Program-made: the position numbers and the translations under genes
Assembly (NCBI RefSeq): GCF_002741055.1
Contig: NZ_CP016809.1
Span: 2,130,501 to 2,194,500 of the forward strand
Origin: Paenibacillus ihbetae
GTDB taxonomy: Bacteria; Bacillota; Bacilli; Paenibacillales; Paenibacillaceae
Length of the DNA stretch: 64,000 bases
Direction: 5' to 3'
Shown: positions 13,501-22,021 of the stretch, in pieces
How positions within the stretch are numbered: position 1 is the first letter of the stretch
How the letters are laid out: each line of letters opens with the position of its first letter
The notes under the pieces: model-generated
Seen by the model: only the letters and a program-made list of their open reading frames with translations
Told to the model about the DNA's origin: nothing
The model's database searches: none

Positions 13501-16404
13501 CTGAGTCTCTGCAGTGAATAGTTTGGCAACCCGATCTCTAATCTGGTCTCGGCGTTTGCCCTGAAGTGCTGCGGCCTTTAGCCTTTCAACCGATTCTTCA
13601 AGATTGGTCTCTTGCATGAGAGCAGGTTTAATATCCGGTACACGGCTAGCCAGCTCACACAACTGTGCAAGTATGGAGATTTTGTCTTGAGTCATCGGAA
13701 GAGCTCCAAGCTTGAAATGCTTCATCGCTTCATTCATCGCTTTCTGACGTCCCTCAAGCTCTACGATGTAGCCCTTTATTAATACTTCTGCGTTTGCCTT
13801 CAGCTCCTGTGTATAGGATGTAACCTTAGAGTCCGCCCAAGGGTGCGTGCCCGGATTGCCAAGGGCAGCCCCGGCTGCGATTAATTGAGCAACCGTGTCA
13901 TTCCATGCAACCAAGGTATCCGGGACCAGTCCTTCAATCGCCTTGTCATTGAACGTAACGACATCCGGTGCTTCACCCGCCCTCTCATACTCCGATATCG
14001 CTTCAAATAAAGATAAGCCAAAAGCATGTTTTCGATGAAGGGCTTTTACATAACCGTTTAACGTCTCTCTCAACTGGAACAAGCGATCTGCTTGTCTTTT
14101 CCACGACTCGCCAGACTGTATCCGCTGCACATCAATCGCATTGCTTAATTGGTCAAGTACTGCTCGCTTTGTGCTTTTGTTGGAGTGAAGTTCCAGGCAA
14201 AAAGGGCCCAAGCCGATTTGTTCTAATCTTCGCTGAACAACGGACAGTGCTGCCATCTTCTCCGCTACGAACAGCACTTTTTTCCCATTGGCCAGAGCAC
14301 TAGCAATCATATTCGTAATGGTCTGGGACTTCCCGGTTCCTGGAGGGCCGTGCAGCACAAAGCTTTGCCCCTTAAGCGCCGCGCGAATGGCCGACAATTG
14401 TGAAGAATCCGCACTGACCGGAATCAACGAGTGAGCCGGATGCTCTTCATCGAGCGGCTCGGGCTTCACTTCCACAGATTCCTGTAGCTGTAATTGCCCC
14501 TGAATAAGACTTGCCACCACTTGATTCTCCGCCAATTGATCCGCTCTCGTGCGAATGTCATTCCACATTACAAATTGCCCGAACGAAAACAATCCGAGAT
14601 TAGCCGTTTCCTCGATGTCAAAGCGGGATACTTGAATTAATGCATGTCGAATAACGTTAAAGATCTGTTTCAAGGCAATGCCTTTCTCATCCCTCGGAAG
14701 CGGATCCAGGCCATCGATGCCGATACCGAAATCCTGCCTGAGCATCTCCAGCAGTGTAATATTAATCTGCGGTTCTTCATCCCTCGCCCGAATGACATAT
14801 CCTTGTCGTGAAGATTTTCGCAAAATATCTACAGGAATCAGCACAATCGGCGCATATCGAGGAAGTTCGCTAACCGGTGATTCATACCATTTCAAGAGAC
14901 CCAAAGCAAGAAAAAGCGTGTTAGCCCCATTCTCCTCCAATGAAGTTCGGGCAGACCGATAAATATGTACAATTCTTTTCTCTAGGTCTTGAGTATTCAA
15001 ATCGGCTCTCAGTCGTCTCCGGACGAATTCTTCCTGCAACAATTTAACGAGTGGGTGACTGGCATTCACACTTTGATACAAGCTGGCGTTTCGCCCGTTA
15101 TCCTCCCAGTCACTGGGCCTAGCCAACAGTTGAAATTCATCGCCGTCAGCCAGCGCATCTTCTAAATCTCCCAACTGGGCAGAAATGACCGGAATGCTCG
15201 ATTTGGTTAAGCGAAAATTGAGCAGTGAATTACGAAGCGTCAAATCTAGCAGCTTACGCTCCCATTGCTTTTGCCTTGTTGTAGGCTGCAACGAATCAAC
15301 TTCCAATGGTTTTTCCAGCACTTCCAGAAGTTCCGGAGCAGCACTTTCATGGATCTTCGTCTCACGAGTCTCCTCAATGACCCATCCATTTGTCGCCTTC
15401 GTGCGCAGTGGTAACGGCCGTATGGCTGCTGCGCGTGCTCTTCGAATATCGACCAAGCCATCGAATGAATCGGGATCTCTCAGATGGTCCTCGGCTAGCA
15501 TAGCCGCTTGATCAAATGGAATATGATCCCCTTTGACCATAGCCGTAGACTCCACCACGCAGATTTCATTTATTCCCGCTGCGAGCCTTTTCGTTAATAA
15601 CGATATATCATCTTGAACGGTCTCCGAGAACGTCTCCTCTACAAGCCAGACTCCGGCAAACGCATGCCCTTTCGTGAAAATGATCAGGGGATGTAGACCC
15701 ACCGCCTCCATACAAGCAGCATAGAGCATGGAAAGATCCAGACAATTTCCCAGGCCATGCGTGAAGATAGTCTCAGGAAGACGAATACGCTGACCGATCA
15801 ACTCAAAACTAGGAGGAGCTACACAGTAGGAAATCTCGCGATTCTGCAAAGCCGAGTAGATTGCAGCGGCCTGCATACGTACCCGGTTGGGATCCTTACT
15901 CTGATAAGCTGTAAACGAAGGGCTTCCCGACCATTGCTCCAGAATGGTGCCCGCTTCCCGTATAATCTCGGCCACATGATGATGATTCGGCGTGACAAAA
16001 GCAGCGGTCATCTCAGGCAATACGGCAAGCCCGCTCCATTCATCAAAGGCAAGGACGGAAATCGATCCGCGTTGCTTGAACAATTCGGTGTCATTCTGCC
16101 ATACCGTCAATGTCAGTGTACCTGATATGCGTTCCGACAAATCCCCCAAAAATGAGGTCGACATATGTAAATCAATCGTACCTATATCCAAGGATTGCCC
16201 TGCTGGAAGCATGTCAAAATCCTTCTTCCATTCATATGCAAATTGCGGCTCAGATTCTAGCTTCACCGTGATTCCCTTGATATCTTCACCCGTTGTATTC
16301 GTTAAGATGATGCTCTTCATAACAGGAACATGGTTCTGCTGCATAGCGTAGTTCACGGTTTCGCTATACAACCATTCGCATGATATTCTGCTCTCCACTT
16401 CCAT
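10528..16404 (-). CDS. DUF4011 / SF1 helicase / Vsr-like nuclease / DUF3320 defence protein (1958 aa)
   Basis: This is a giant multidomain protein. An N-terminal beta-rich part is followed at about 215-255 by GNCLDLSMLYAACMEAVG and KGHAFAGVWL, a transglutaminase-like Cys/His pattern. Next come a DUF4011 region (about 380-560), an SF1 helicase core with Walker A GPPGTGKS near 688, Walker B FDEAS near 1328, GDPKQLPPTSFF, VQGDERDVILFS and NVAVSRAR. At about 1610-1720 there is a Vsr/MTES_1575-like endonuclease (GYRIDLAVLDP ... LGWNLLRVWSPDWW). A C-terminal DUF3320 domain closes it. Single-gene systems of this architecture are antiphage (I recall the name Hhe; unverified). It is its own transcription unit. 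It likely unwinds and cuts invading DNA. Confidence 0.85.
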   Translation of the reverse strand: MEVESRISCEWLYSETVNYAMQQNHVPVMKSIILTNTTGEDIKGITVKLESEPQFAYEWKKDFDMLPAGQSLDIGTIDLHMSTSFLGDLSERISGTLTLTVWQNDTELFKQRGSISVLAFDEWSGLAVLPEMTAAFVTPNHHHVAEIIREAGTILEQWSGSPSFTAYQSKDPNRVRMQAAAIYSALQNREISYCVAPPSFELIGQRIRLPETIFTHGLGNCLDLSMLYAACMEAVGLHPLIIFTKGHAFAGVWLVEETFSETVQDDISLLTKRLAAGINEICVVESTAMVKGDHIPFDQAAMLAEDHLRDPDSFDGLVDIRRARAAAIRPLPLRTKATNGWVIEETRETKIHESAAPELLEVLEKPLEVDSLQPTTRQKQWERKLLDLTLRNSLLNFRLTKSSIPVISAQLGDLEDALADGDEFQLLARPSDWEDNGRNASLYQSVNASHPLVKLLQEEFVRRRLRADLNTQDLEKRIVHIYRSARTSLEENGANTLFLALGLLKWYESPVSELPRYAPIVLIPVDILRKSSRQGYVIRARDEEPQINITLLEMLRQDFGIGIDGLDPLPRDEKGIALKQIFNVIRHALIQVSRFDIEETANLGLFSFGQFVMWNDIRTRADQLAENQVVASLIQGQLQLQESVEVKPEPLDEEHPAHSLIPVSADSSQLSAIRAALKGQSFVLHGPPGTGKSQTITNMIASALANGKKVLFVAEKMAALSVVQRRLEQIGLGPFCLELHSNKSTKRAVLDQLSNAIDVQRIQSGESWKRQADRLFQLRETLNGYVKALHRKHAFGLSLFEAISEYERAGEAPDVVTFNDKAIEGLVPDTLVAWNDTVAQLIAAGAALGNPGTHPWADSKVTSYTQELKANAEVLIKGYIVELEGRQKAMNEAMKHFKLGALPMTQDKISILAQLCELASRVPDIKPALMQETNLEESVERLKAAALQGKRRDQIRDRVAKLFTAETQRLDAQMMLSTWDSLELKWFLPKWAGQNRILNMLKKMTVPGQGIAKQDVRSHLLDIISLQEEEQKLSRARDESAPFLGSSLIWDDEGKWDDIMETCEWLNRLHAALTAWFETTTDAHHARTQIAEFMVELRGNAALNQSIQSVLRSHEQVKHQEKELRDLLQIDFERMAHQSQDLDWHDDLLEKANGWISHLDVLRDWCTWRRVRSQAEEQGLLPLVIPYEEGRLSNDQLKDAFERGLYKKIANYIIARDEQFVSFSGNVFEETLLRFKEADEEYTRLTQQEIVARLSSRVPQMSQEASQSSEAGILQRAIRSGGRNMSIRKLFEQIPNLLPRLVPCMLMSPISVAQYLDPERSPFDMVIFDEASQVPTAQAVGALARGQQSVIVGDPKQLPPTSFFSKSRQETEEEEPALQDMESILDDCLALGMPERHLTWHYRSRHESLIAFSNAHYYENKLMTFPSPDEPVSSVKWCPVEGYYDRGRTKQNRAEGEAVVAEIIRRIKDPVLRQQSLGVVTFSSIQQTLIEDMLEEVLKQEPEVEMLMMQMPEPLFIKNLENVQGDERDVILFSVGYGPDANGKVSLNFGPLNRQGGWRRLNVAVSRARYEMLVFSTLHAHHLNASRISSEGVLGLKAFLEYAEKGKRILPASEASSQALQVSHVHRSLAAELKKRGYQADLYVGASGYRIDLAVLDPESDHYALGILLDGPMYQNADSARDRNILREEVLKQLGWNLLRVWSPDWWDNREGVMDRIVEAVKRGREVKKLRVQSQAEAAVTHEQVTFERSQNPPVRKDKDHLVQPAQPQKPKEMQPYHVCVLDAVSLGADWFHSPESTELLLGQIRKVIQEEGPISRSLLTKRILQAWGITRLGARLDQRFTELLMKIQPAHTEVNGMTFFWPEGIKPSEYGIYRVATDDAQRRMAEDLPPEEVAVAVKSILSSQISLPYDELTKQVVKALGYARSGSALEKSIKSGIQRAIELGFAYEDENQRVVVK

Positions 16405-16522
16405 ATCCTCCTATAATTCTTGTTTCTCAGTCCTGTAGACCTACAGCGATTGCCAATTAGTTCTATAATAACACTAAATAATGGGTGTATCTGCTTTATT
16501 CGACATGAAAACACGAGAAAAT
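16405..16522 (-). promoter_or_regulatory. Leader and promoter region of the DUF4011 gene
   Basis: The gene is separated from the upstream operon by a terminator at 16525-16553, so its promoter must lie in 16405-16522, an AT-rich stretch. A purine-rich AGGAGGATATGG site overlaps the start region. No promoter hexamer pair is clear enough to name. The interval 16554-16745 shows nothing else. Confidence 0.4.
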
Positions 16523-16553
16523 AAAAGATGATTCGTAAAGGACGAATCATCTT
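16521..16553 (-). terminator. Terminator of the McrB/DUF2357 operon
   Basis: Minus strand AAGATGATTCGT-CCTTT-ACGAATCATCTT followed by TTATTTTC. Confidence 0.85.
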
Positions 16554-16745
16554 GGAGGATCGTAAATTTATTGTACCCTTCATGAATGGGATTTACCCGT
16601 TGCGTTCTTGCTCTATTCTAGTAAACCTTCACTTAGCATACTTATCGTCAAAAATTCAAGCCCTCCTTGGCTCTCCCTCTCCAAAAAATGGCTTAACAAA
16701 GATCCCATTCATATACACAACTTTTTAAATATAGTAATGCAAGGT

Positions 16746-19169
16746 TTATCCATAAAGTCCATCCGAGCCGTGTATCCCCAACACCCGCTTCGCTAAATCC
16801 ACTTGATCATGATCCAGCTCCACCTTGACCGTACCTATACGTCTCTGTTCGCGCCACTTTATCAGGTCCTCTTCCGTCTCAAGTTTCAGTTCCGCAATTT
16901 CCAAAGCCCGGTCAAACATGTACTTCGATGTATACAAAGCGGTATAGATACCTCTCCCGCCGGAAACAATCGGTTTATCCCGTTTGATCCATTTATCGAT
17001 TATAAATTTGACATATAACTTCTCTTCAGAGCCGCGTCTTGCCGGACGTTCGGTAATTTCTTTGCGGCGCAGAACCTTCCAATCCACAACACGTCCGTAC
17101 CAATGGATCCCCGTCTCTCCCGTAGAGGCGAATTTTCCCTTCGACTGATACAGAGCGATGTATTCAATCTGCGTAAGAATCTTGTGATCTGTCACGTTCT
17201 CTAGCGGCATATGATAAAAGTTCAGTTTGAGTGCCTGCTCCAGCTGGGAAGGCTCCCTTAACGAGCCGACAAGTATGTTTTTGCCAGCCAACTTATCTTG
17301 GTAGTAGTTCTTCGTGCCTCGTGGTCTTGTGGAGCGTTCGTATGCTTTTTCCGGACTGTCTCTAATGATCTCATCTAAGAAGGCCTCCATCAGATCGGTC
17401 GAGTTCGGTAGAAATGGAAAAGCCCCCACATTAACGAGCTCTATGCTTTTATAGAAACGATGCTCCTGAAATTTATCTTCATCATGATACGGAAATAGCA
17501 CATATGCGCCAAACATGCTCCGCTCATACTCTTGTCCTTGCCCTTCAGCATACACAATCGCGTCCCGGTACCGATGCATCGTGTTGATATCCTCTTCCTC
17601 GGGACCTGGCTGGTTATATCTCTCATTATAAGGAGTGCCCTCGTATGCCGGATTTAGCCGATACTTGGCATCGAATATATACTTATACTCCACTGCAGCC
17701 TCGTTCTTCTTCAGTGTAAGCACATTATCCGGCTTCTGACCTAGCGTAGCGCTCCGATCACCTTTCGGAAGTGAGTTGTAATAAAGCGTAAAGACTTCCC
17801 CGTTACTCGGGTTGCGATACACCATTTTGGCTTTGGCCGACTTGTCCAATGTCACAAAAATCCCCGTGCGCTGCACCTTGATAATATCTTGCTTAAGAAG
17901 CTCGTATTTCTGGCTGAGAAGATCATGGATTTTCAAGAAGCACCAATACTCGTACAGCTGGGCTAAGTCCTTCATCGAGAGCCGGAACAAATCGCTTTGG
18001 ATGGATAGTCCTTTCATAAGCATCAGATAATTCCGGTATACTTCCCGATATCCAGGTGCCATCTGCAATACTAGGGACACTGATAGCTGCTTCATCCCAC
18101 CAACATTCAGAAAGTCAAGACTTAGCAATCGCTGTAGTTGGTTCTGCATGGACCCTATTCGCTTTATGAGGAGTGGATCTTGCAAACGAGATTTTCCTGA
18201 TAGTCTGAGCTTCAATTCTTTTAATTTGCTTGATATGCGTTCAAGCACCCACCGCACAAAACGGTTCTCCATAGTATCATATTGGATTCGCCTTTTCGTC
18301 TCCAAAGCATGACTAGGATACAAAGAATGCTCGTTAATCGGTACAAACCCGATCCGGTCATCCTGCCGAAGTAAATGCGGGTGTTTCGTCAGGTAAGCTA
18401 TGTTTTCTTTACCACTCTTCTTGACTCTAGCTGCCTCGACCTTTCGCATCTCTTTCACCAACTTATAGTTAGGCGAAGTTTGTATTCGTTCAACGGCCTG
18501 GACAAGCTGTTCAAACACATGCTGTAAAATCGCAAAAAACTCCGTCAGACTCTGGTTCTTCGTTTCCTTTAAACCGGTGAGATGATACGTTTTACGAAGG
18601 AAATCGAATGACAAATTATAAATCTGCCGGTTCACGTCGCTAAGGATCGCTTGATAATCCTCTTTATAATCTATTTTCGACGGGAAAATCTCTAGTTGAA
18701 GTTGAAAAATAGCCTGACCGCCCAGACGAAGCTCCAAATCCGTTAGACCAACCTCATTCTGAAAGTTCAGGATTCCCGATAGGATCGATTGGCCAAGTGG
18801 CTTAATTGCCTGCCTGACACTTGCATTCTCATGGTGGAAGGTTAGAGCCAGCGGCTGCTTCTTCTCCACCACAAGCTCATACGACTGGGTTTCGAAAAAT
18901 AGCGGCCAGTTCTTCTCTCCTATCTGCCACGAAATAAGTGTCCCTGTCTCCGGCGAGAACATTGAAATCTGTTCGATCTTTATTTCACTCGTAAGGGAAT
19001 GAACCTGGAGGCTTGTATCGATCCATTCCCCATCGTGCTGTCGATGAAGCTGCATAGACTCTACCGTTGGATGATACGGTTTGCCTTGAATGTAGAGGTT
19101 GAACAGATTGGTCTCAACTCGCAGTAGTTCCACGCTCTGATTAAGAGAGCCAGTAAGAGGTGAATCCAT
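16746..19169 (-). CDS. DUF2357/DUF524 McrC-like nuclease (807 aa)
   Basis: The N-terminal half matches the DUF2357 style (SLNQSVELLRVETNLFNLYI; beta-rich). The C-terminal half carries the DUF524 PD-(D/E)XK nuclease pattern: EYKYIFDAKYRLNP, then INTMHRYRDAIVYAEGQG. In McrBC-type systems this protein is the endonuclease partner of the AAA+ motor. The start overlaps the end of the McrB-like gene by 29 bases, so the two are co-translated. The expected role is type IV-like, modification-dependent cleavage after recognition by the partner. A terminator follows 190 bases downstream. The length is usual for the family. Confidence 0.8.
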   Translation of the reverse strand: MDSPLTGSLNQSVELLRVETNLFNLYIQGKPYHPTVESMQLHRQHDGEWIDTSLQVHSLTSEIKIEQISMFSPETGTLISWQIGEKNWPLFFETQSYELVVEKKQPLALTFHHENASVRQAIKPLGQSILSGILNFQNEVGLTDLELRLGGQAIFQLQLEIFPSKIDYKEDYQAILSDVNRQIYNLSFDFLRKTYHLTGLKETKNQSLTEFFAILQHVFEQLVQAVERIQTSPNYKLVKEMRKVEAARVKKSGKENIAYLTKHPHLLRQDDRIGFVPINEHSLYPSHALETKRRIQYDTMENRFVRWVLERISSKLKELKLRLSGKSRLQDPLLIKRIGSMQNQLQRLLSLDFLNVGGMKQLSVSLVLQMAPGYREVYRNYLMLMKGLSIQSDLFRLSMKDLAQLYEYWCFLKIHDLLSQKYELLKQDIIKVQRTGIFVTLDKSAKAKMVYRNPSNGEVFTLYYNSLPKGDRSATLGQKPDNVLTLKKNEAAVEYKYIFDAKYRLNPAYEGTPYNERYNQPGPEEEDINTMHRYRDAIVYAEGQGQEYERSMFGAYVLFPYHDEDKFQEHRFYKSIELVNVGAFPFLPNSTDLMEAFLDEIIRDSPEKAYERSTRPRGTKNYYQDKLAGKNILVGSLREPSQLEQALKLNFYHMPLENVTDHKILTQIEYIALYQSKGKFASTGETGIHWYGRVVDWKVLRRKEITERPARRGSEEKLYVKFIIDKWIKRDKPIVSGGRGIYTALYTSKYMFDRALEIAELKLETEEDLIKWREQRRIGTVKVELDHDQVDLAKRVLGIHGSDGLYG

Positions 19170-21300
19170 CTTCTTCTAACCTCCGCAGCATAAAGGCGAT
19201 TTTTCGAGCGCTTAGTGGATGCTTCGCCTTGTTCTCCTCTTGGTTGTCGTTCCACTTCAGATAAATCTCCGATGCGTCATCCATTAGATCCGACACGGGC
19301 AGCGTCCTTCCTAATGCCCCTTGCAGGAGCTTGAGTAGCACCCGCTTAACCGATAGGCTACTGCCTTGGATGCGTGGTAGGATTTTCTGCAGTAATTGCA
19401 AGTCAAAAGCCTCATCATCCGATAGCAGTTCAAAACGTTGATTGTAAACCATGTAAAAGCAAATCGAATCCCGAATCCGGAACCCAACATGGGAATGGAT
19501 CTCTTCTAGGATGTGATTGATCTTCACCAGCTTCTCCGTTGTGGCATGTACTAGTTCTGTATACTCGGAATAAACGTCGATCAATTGCAAATACTCACTT
19601 CGTAAAAATGAGTTATGGACCGTTAGATCTGTTTCTTCCTTCTCATGAATCGCTAAGCTCGGGTATTGCTGCAAATTGATATAGTTAAACTCAATGGTGT
19701 TCGCGCGATCGAGCACCTTTTTGCTGAAAGGATGTGTCGTCTCGTCCATGTTCACCGTGCCAATCAAATAAACATTATCCGGTATGGATAAGTCTCCATA
19801 CAGTAATTGGTCCTGCGGCAGCAAGGACTCCCGGTTGATGAGCTTGGAAGTAACAATTCGGTCTTGTCTCCATTCCTGCGTCTCAATGACACTGAGCACA
19901 TCGCTAAAGTAATACTCCACCCGTGCCAAGTTCATCTCATCCATGCAGATAAAATAAGGCTTATGCTGATTCTCTGGTTGAGACGCCTCTACTAGTACCT
20001 CTGCCAAGCGACCAGGCCGGAACACTCCCGACAAGTCTTTGTACCCTAGCAAATCCGAAGGATCGCTCCAGTCTGGCCGTACCGGAATCAGCGAAAACTG
20101 ACCATTGTCCCCGGTGGCCCCTAGCGCTTCGGCAAATAGCTTCACGAGCTTGGTTTTGCCAGTACCAGATACCCCTGCCAGGATGACAAAAGGTTTCGTT
20201 TTTAGGGAGAGGTATAGGTTCTCGATAAGTCCAGGCGGGTAGTGGAAGCCACGGTGGGAGATGAACAACTTAATATCATTCATTTTACTAGTAACTTCTT
20301 GATCTTCTACGATATTAGGCAAGTTAGTCACCACTGCCTTTTCTTCAATTTGTGTTCGGCTAAACAACGTAAATTCTGGCCATTTCACTTGTGGAGAAAT
20401 TTCTTGAATCTTATGTAAGCCTTGTAGTTTGAAACGAAAGAGATATCCTTGCTTAACTCCTGCCCCCGAGTGAATTGGACCTTGGTGAATTTGTAATTTC
20501 ATAATCTCCTGAGAGAACAAAGTTAATGGAATATTAGGTTGTAGCGGATGGTACTCGACTCGAACTAATCTGCCTTGTGCATCCCAATTTGAATTTGACA
20601 TCGAGCTTGGTTTCTCTGCATGAACGCAGTCCTCAAGAGCTTTACTTACGTAACGCAAAGAGCCGTTAGCATAATGCAGGATAATATCTCCTTGTTTTAC
20701 TTCGTCCATAGTATCCCAATGGTATTGCGAGCGACCTCCCTTGCCATTCAAAGGAGCCCAAATAATACCTTCTTCTTTTTCTTCAGATAAAGTAGCCCCT
20801 TGATTAACCCACCAAATATTTGGCATTTGTTGATTTCGATTACCTTCTAAAGTTATCAGCTTCAACTCATAATTGTACGGAATATCGGTTGTGTAGAATT
20901 CTATATATTCTGCTAATTCATCTGGAACTACCACTTGTTTCTTATTTCTAGGATCCCGTGGTTTTCGTGCAGTTATAAATTCGTAGGAATGTTTAAAAAT
21001 TGATATCATGAGATCTTTTAAATCGTTAGAATGATATCGCAATTGCAAAGATTCCCTCCCAGCACTTATCTGGTCAACATTTCTTAGGGAAGCTTTATAC
21101 TTCTTTCCTCCGTATATTAAAGTAACCTGTTTTCCCTTACCAACTTCGATCTCTTCACCACCATTTGCCTTATAAAAATAAACCTTGAAATCATTAGGAA
21201 CTGTGGATCCGTATTCAAAAATAGACCAGTCAACCTTTTTTCTGCCGATCAAGTCTGGAATATTATCATCGTGTGTCCAGCTTCTTACTTGAGTGATCAT
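19141..21300 (-). CDS. McrB-like AAA+ ATPase with EVE-like N-terminal domain (719 aa)
   Basis: The AAA_5 (dynein-related) motor has Walker A GVSGTGKT at 376-383, Walker B YFICMDEMNLARVEYY, and the McrB-type sensor GTVNMDETTHPFSKKVLDRA. Residues about 160-290 (NIWWVNQGAT ... IIWAPL ... VKQGDIILHYANG) look like an EVE domain, a fold that binds modified bases and is known in McrB relatives. An N-terminal domain of about 110 residues is unassigned. It is the first gene of a two-gene operon with the DUF2357 nuclease, downstream of a strong terminator that separates it from the Dpt-like operon. It probably recognises modified DNA and drives translocation. Confidence 0.85.
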   Translation of the reverse strand: MITQVRSWTHDDNIPDLIGRKKVDWSIFEYGSTVPNDFKVYFYKANGGEEIEVGKGKQVTLIYGGKKYKASLRNVDQISAGRESLQLRYHSNDLKDLMISIFKHSYEFITARKPRDPRNKKQVVVPDELAEYIEFYTTDIPYNYELKLITLEGNRNQQMPNIWWVNQGATLSEEKEEGIIWAPLNGKGGRSQYHWDTMDEVKQGDIILHYANGSLRYVSKALEDCVHAEKPSSMSNSNWDAQGRLVRVEYHPLQPNIPLTLFSQEIMKLQIHQGPIHSGAGVKQGYLFRFKLQGLHKIQEISPQVKWPEFTLFSRTQIEEKAVVTNLPNIVEDQEVTSKMNDIKLFISHRGFHYPPGLIENLYLSLKTKPFVILAGVSGTGKTKLVKLFAEALGATGDNGQFSLIPVRPDWSDPSDLLGYKDLSGVFRPGRLAEVLVEASQPENQHKPYFICMDEMNLARVEYYFSDVLSVIETQEWRQDRIVTSKLINRESLLPQDQLLYGDLSIPDNVYLIGTVNMDETTHPFSKKVLDRANTIEFNYINLQQYPSLAIHEKEETDLTVHNSFLRSEYLQLIDVYSEYTELVHATTEKLVKINHILEEIHSHVGFRIRDSICFYMVYNQRFELLSDDEAFDLQLLQKILPRIQGSSLSVKRVLLKLLQGALGRTLPVSDLMDDASEIYLKWNDNQEENKAKHPLSARKIAFMLRRLEEDGFTSYWLS

Positions 21301-21442
21301 CTTGTACCTCTCATTATTCTACTAAGTAAATTAATTATAGTTAGTTTTCAATGAAATTGGTTGAAATCCTTCTTCAAATAACTAATTAAGGAACTTCTCA
21401 TATGCATATGAGGTAACTTAAGTGACTATTAGAAAAATTACA

Positions 21443-21488
21443 TGCAAAAAAAGCAGCATCTTCGCAATTGCGGAGATGCTGCCTTTTA
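21443..21488 (-). terminator. Terminator of the Dpt-like operon
   Basis: Minus strand GGCAGCATCTCCGC-AATT-GCGAAGATGCTGC, a near-perfect long stem, ends in a run of seven T. It stands between the 129-aa gene and the McrB-like gene, so these belong to separate transcription units. Confidence 0.9.
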
Positions 21489-21549
21489 CTTCTAAAATGG
21501 ATGGGATGCTTCTGTTCAAATTAAAGACTAAAACTTTACTGGACATTCA

Positions 21550-21939
21550 TTAAAGCACCAAATAATAAACCCTCTTATTCTCACAAATTGCGTAATCAGC
21601 GAACTCAATCAACCTAGATGTTTCCCTGTCCACAAAACCAGAACACTGATATGGATTATAATAGGCCTCTCTGAAATTCAATCGTGATAAATTCTGCATC
21701 TCTTGCAAATACTTACCTAGAACAAAAGCGTGAACGTTTTTCTTCTTTTCTTTCAGTACACGAAGTCTTCCAGAAGGGGACACAGGAAAGCGGACATCGC
21801 TGACAACGATTCGATCTGTATAACCTGCTACTTTTCGAGTTGAAGCAAGGCGAATCGAAAAACATTGTTTATGCAAATGTAATGCAACTAACACTTTTTG
21901 CCCGTCCTCAACTAAAAGACATTCTTCTACTCTCCGCAT
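21550..21939 (-). CDS. Unknown protein, last gene of the Dpt-like operon (129 aa)
   Basis: No family is recognised. Visible features are a beta-rich first half (KVLVALHLHKQCFSIRLAST), a basic KEKKKNVHAF loop, and a C-terminal block with YYNPYQCSGFVDRETSRLIE then FADYAICENKRVYYLVL, including two cysteines. It follows the PAPS-reductase-like gene by 82 bases with no terminator between them. Co-transcription suggests a small accessory subunit or specificity factor. It could be a DndE-like substitute by position, although the sequence gives no such match. Confidence 0.6.
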   Translation of the reverse strand: MRRVEECLLVEDGQKVLVALHLHKQCFSIRLASTRKVAGYTDRIVVSDVRFPVSPSGRLRVLKEKKKNVHAFVLGKYLQEMQNLSRLNFREAYYNPYQCSGFVDRETSRLIEFADYAICENKRVYYLVL

Positions 21940-22021
21940 AGGTTTCCTTCCTATTTTGACGTATTACTTATTATTATGCGAAGAGTATGTATTTTTAATA
22001 CAGATTACTGATAAAATTTAT

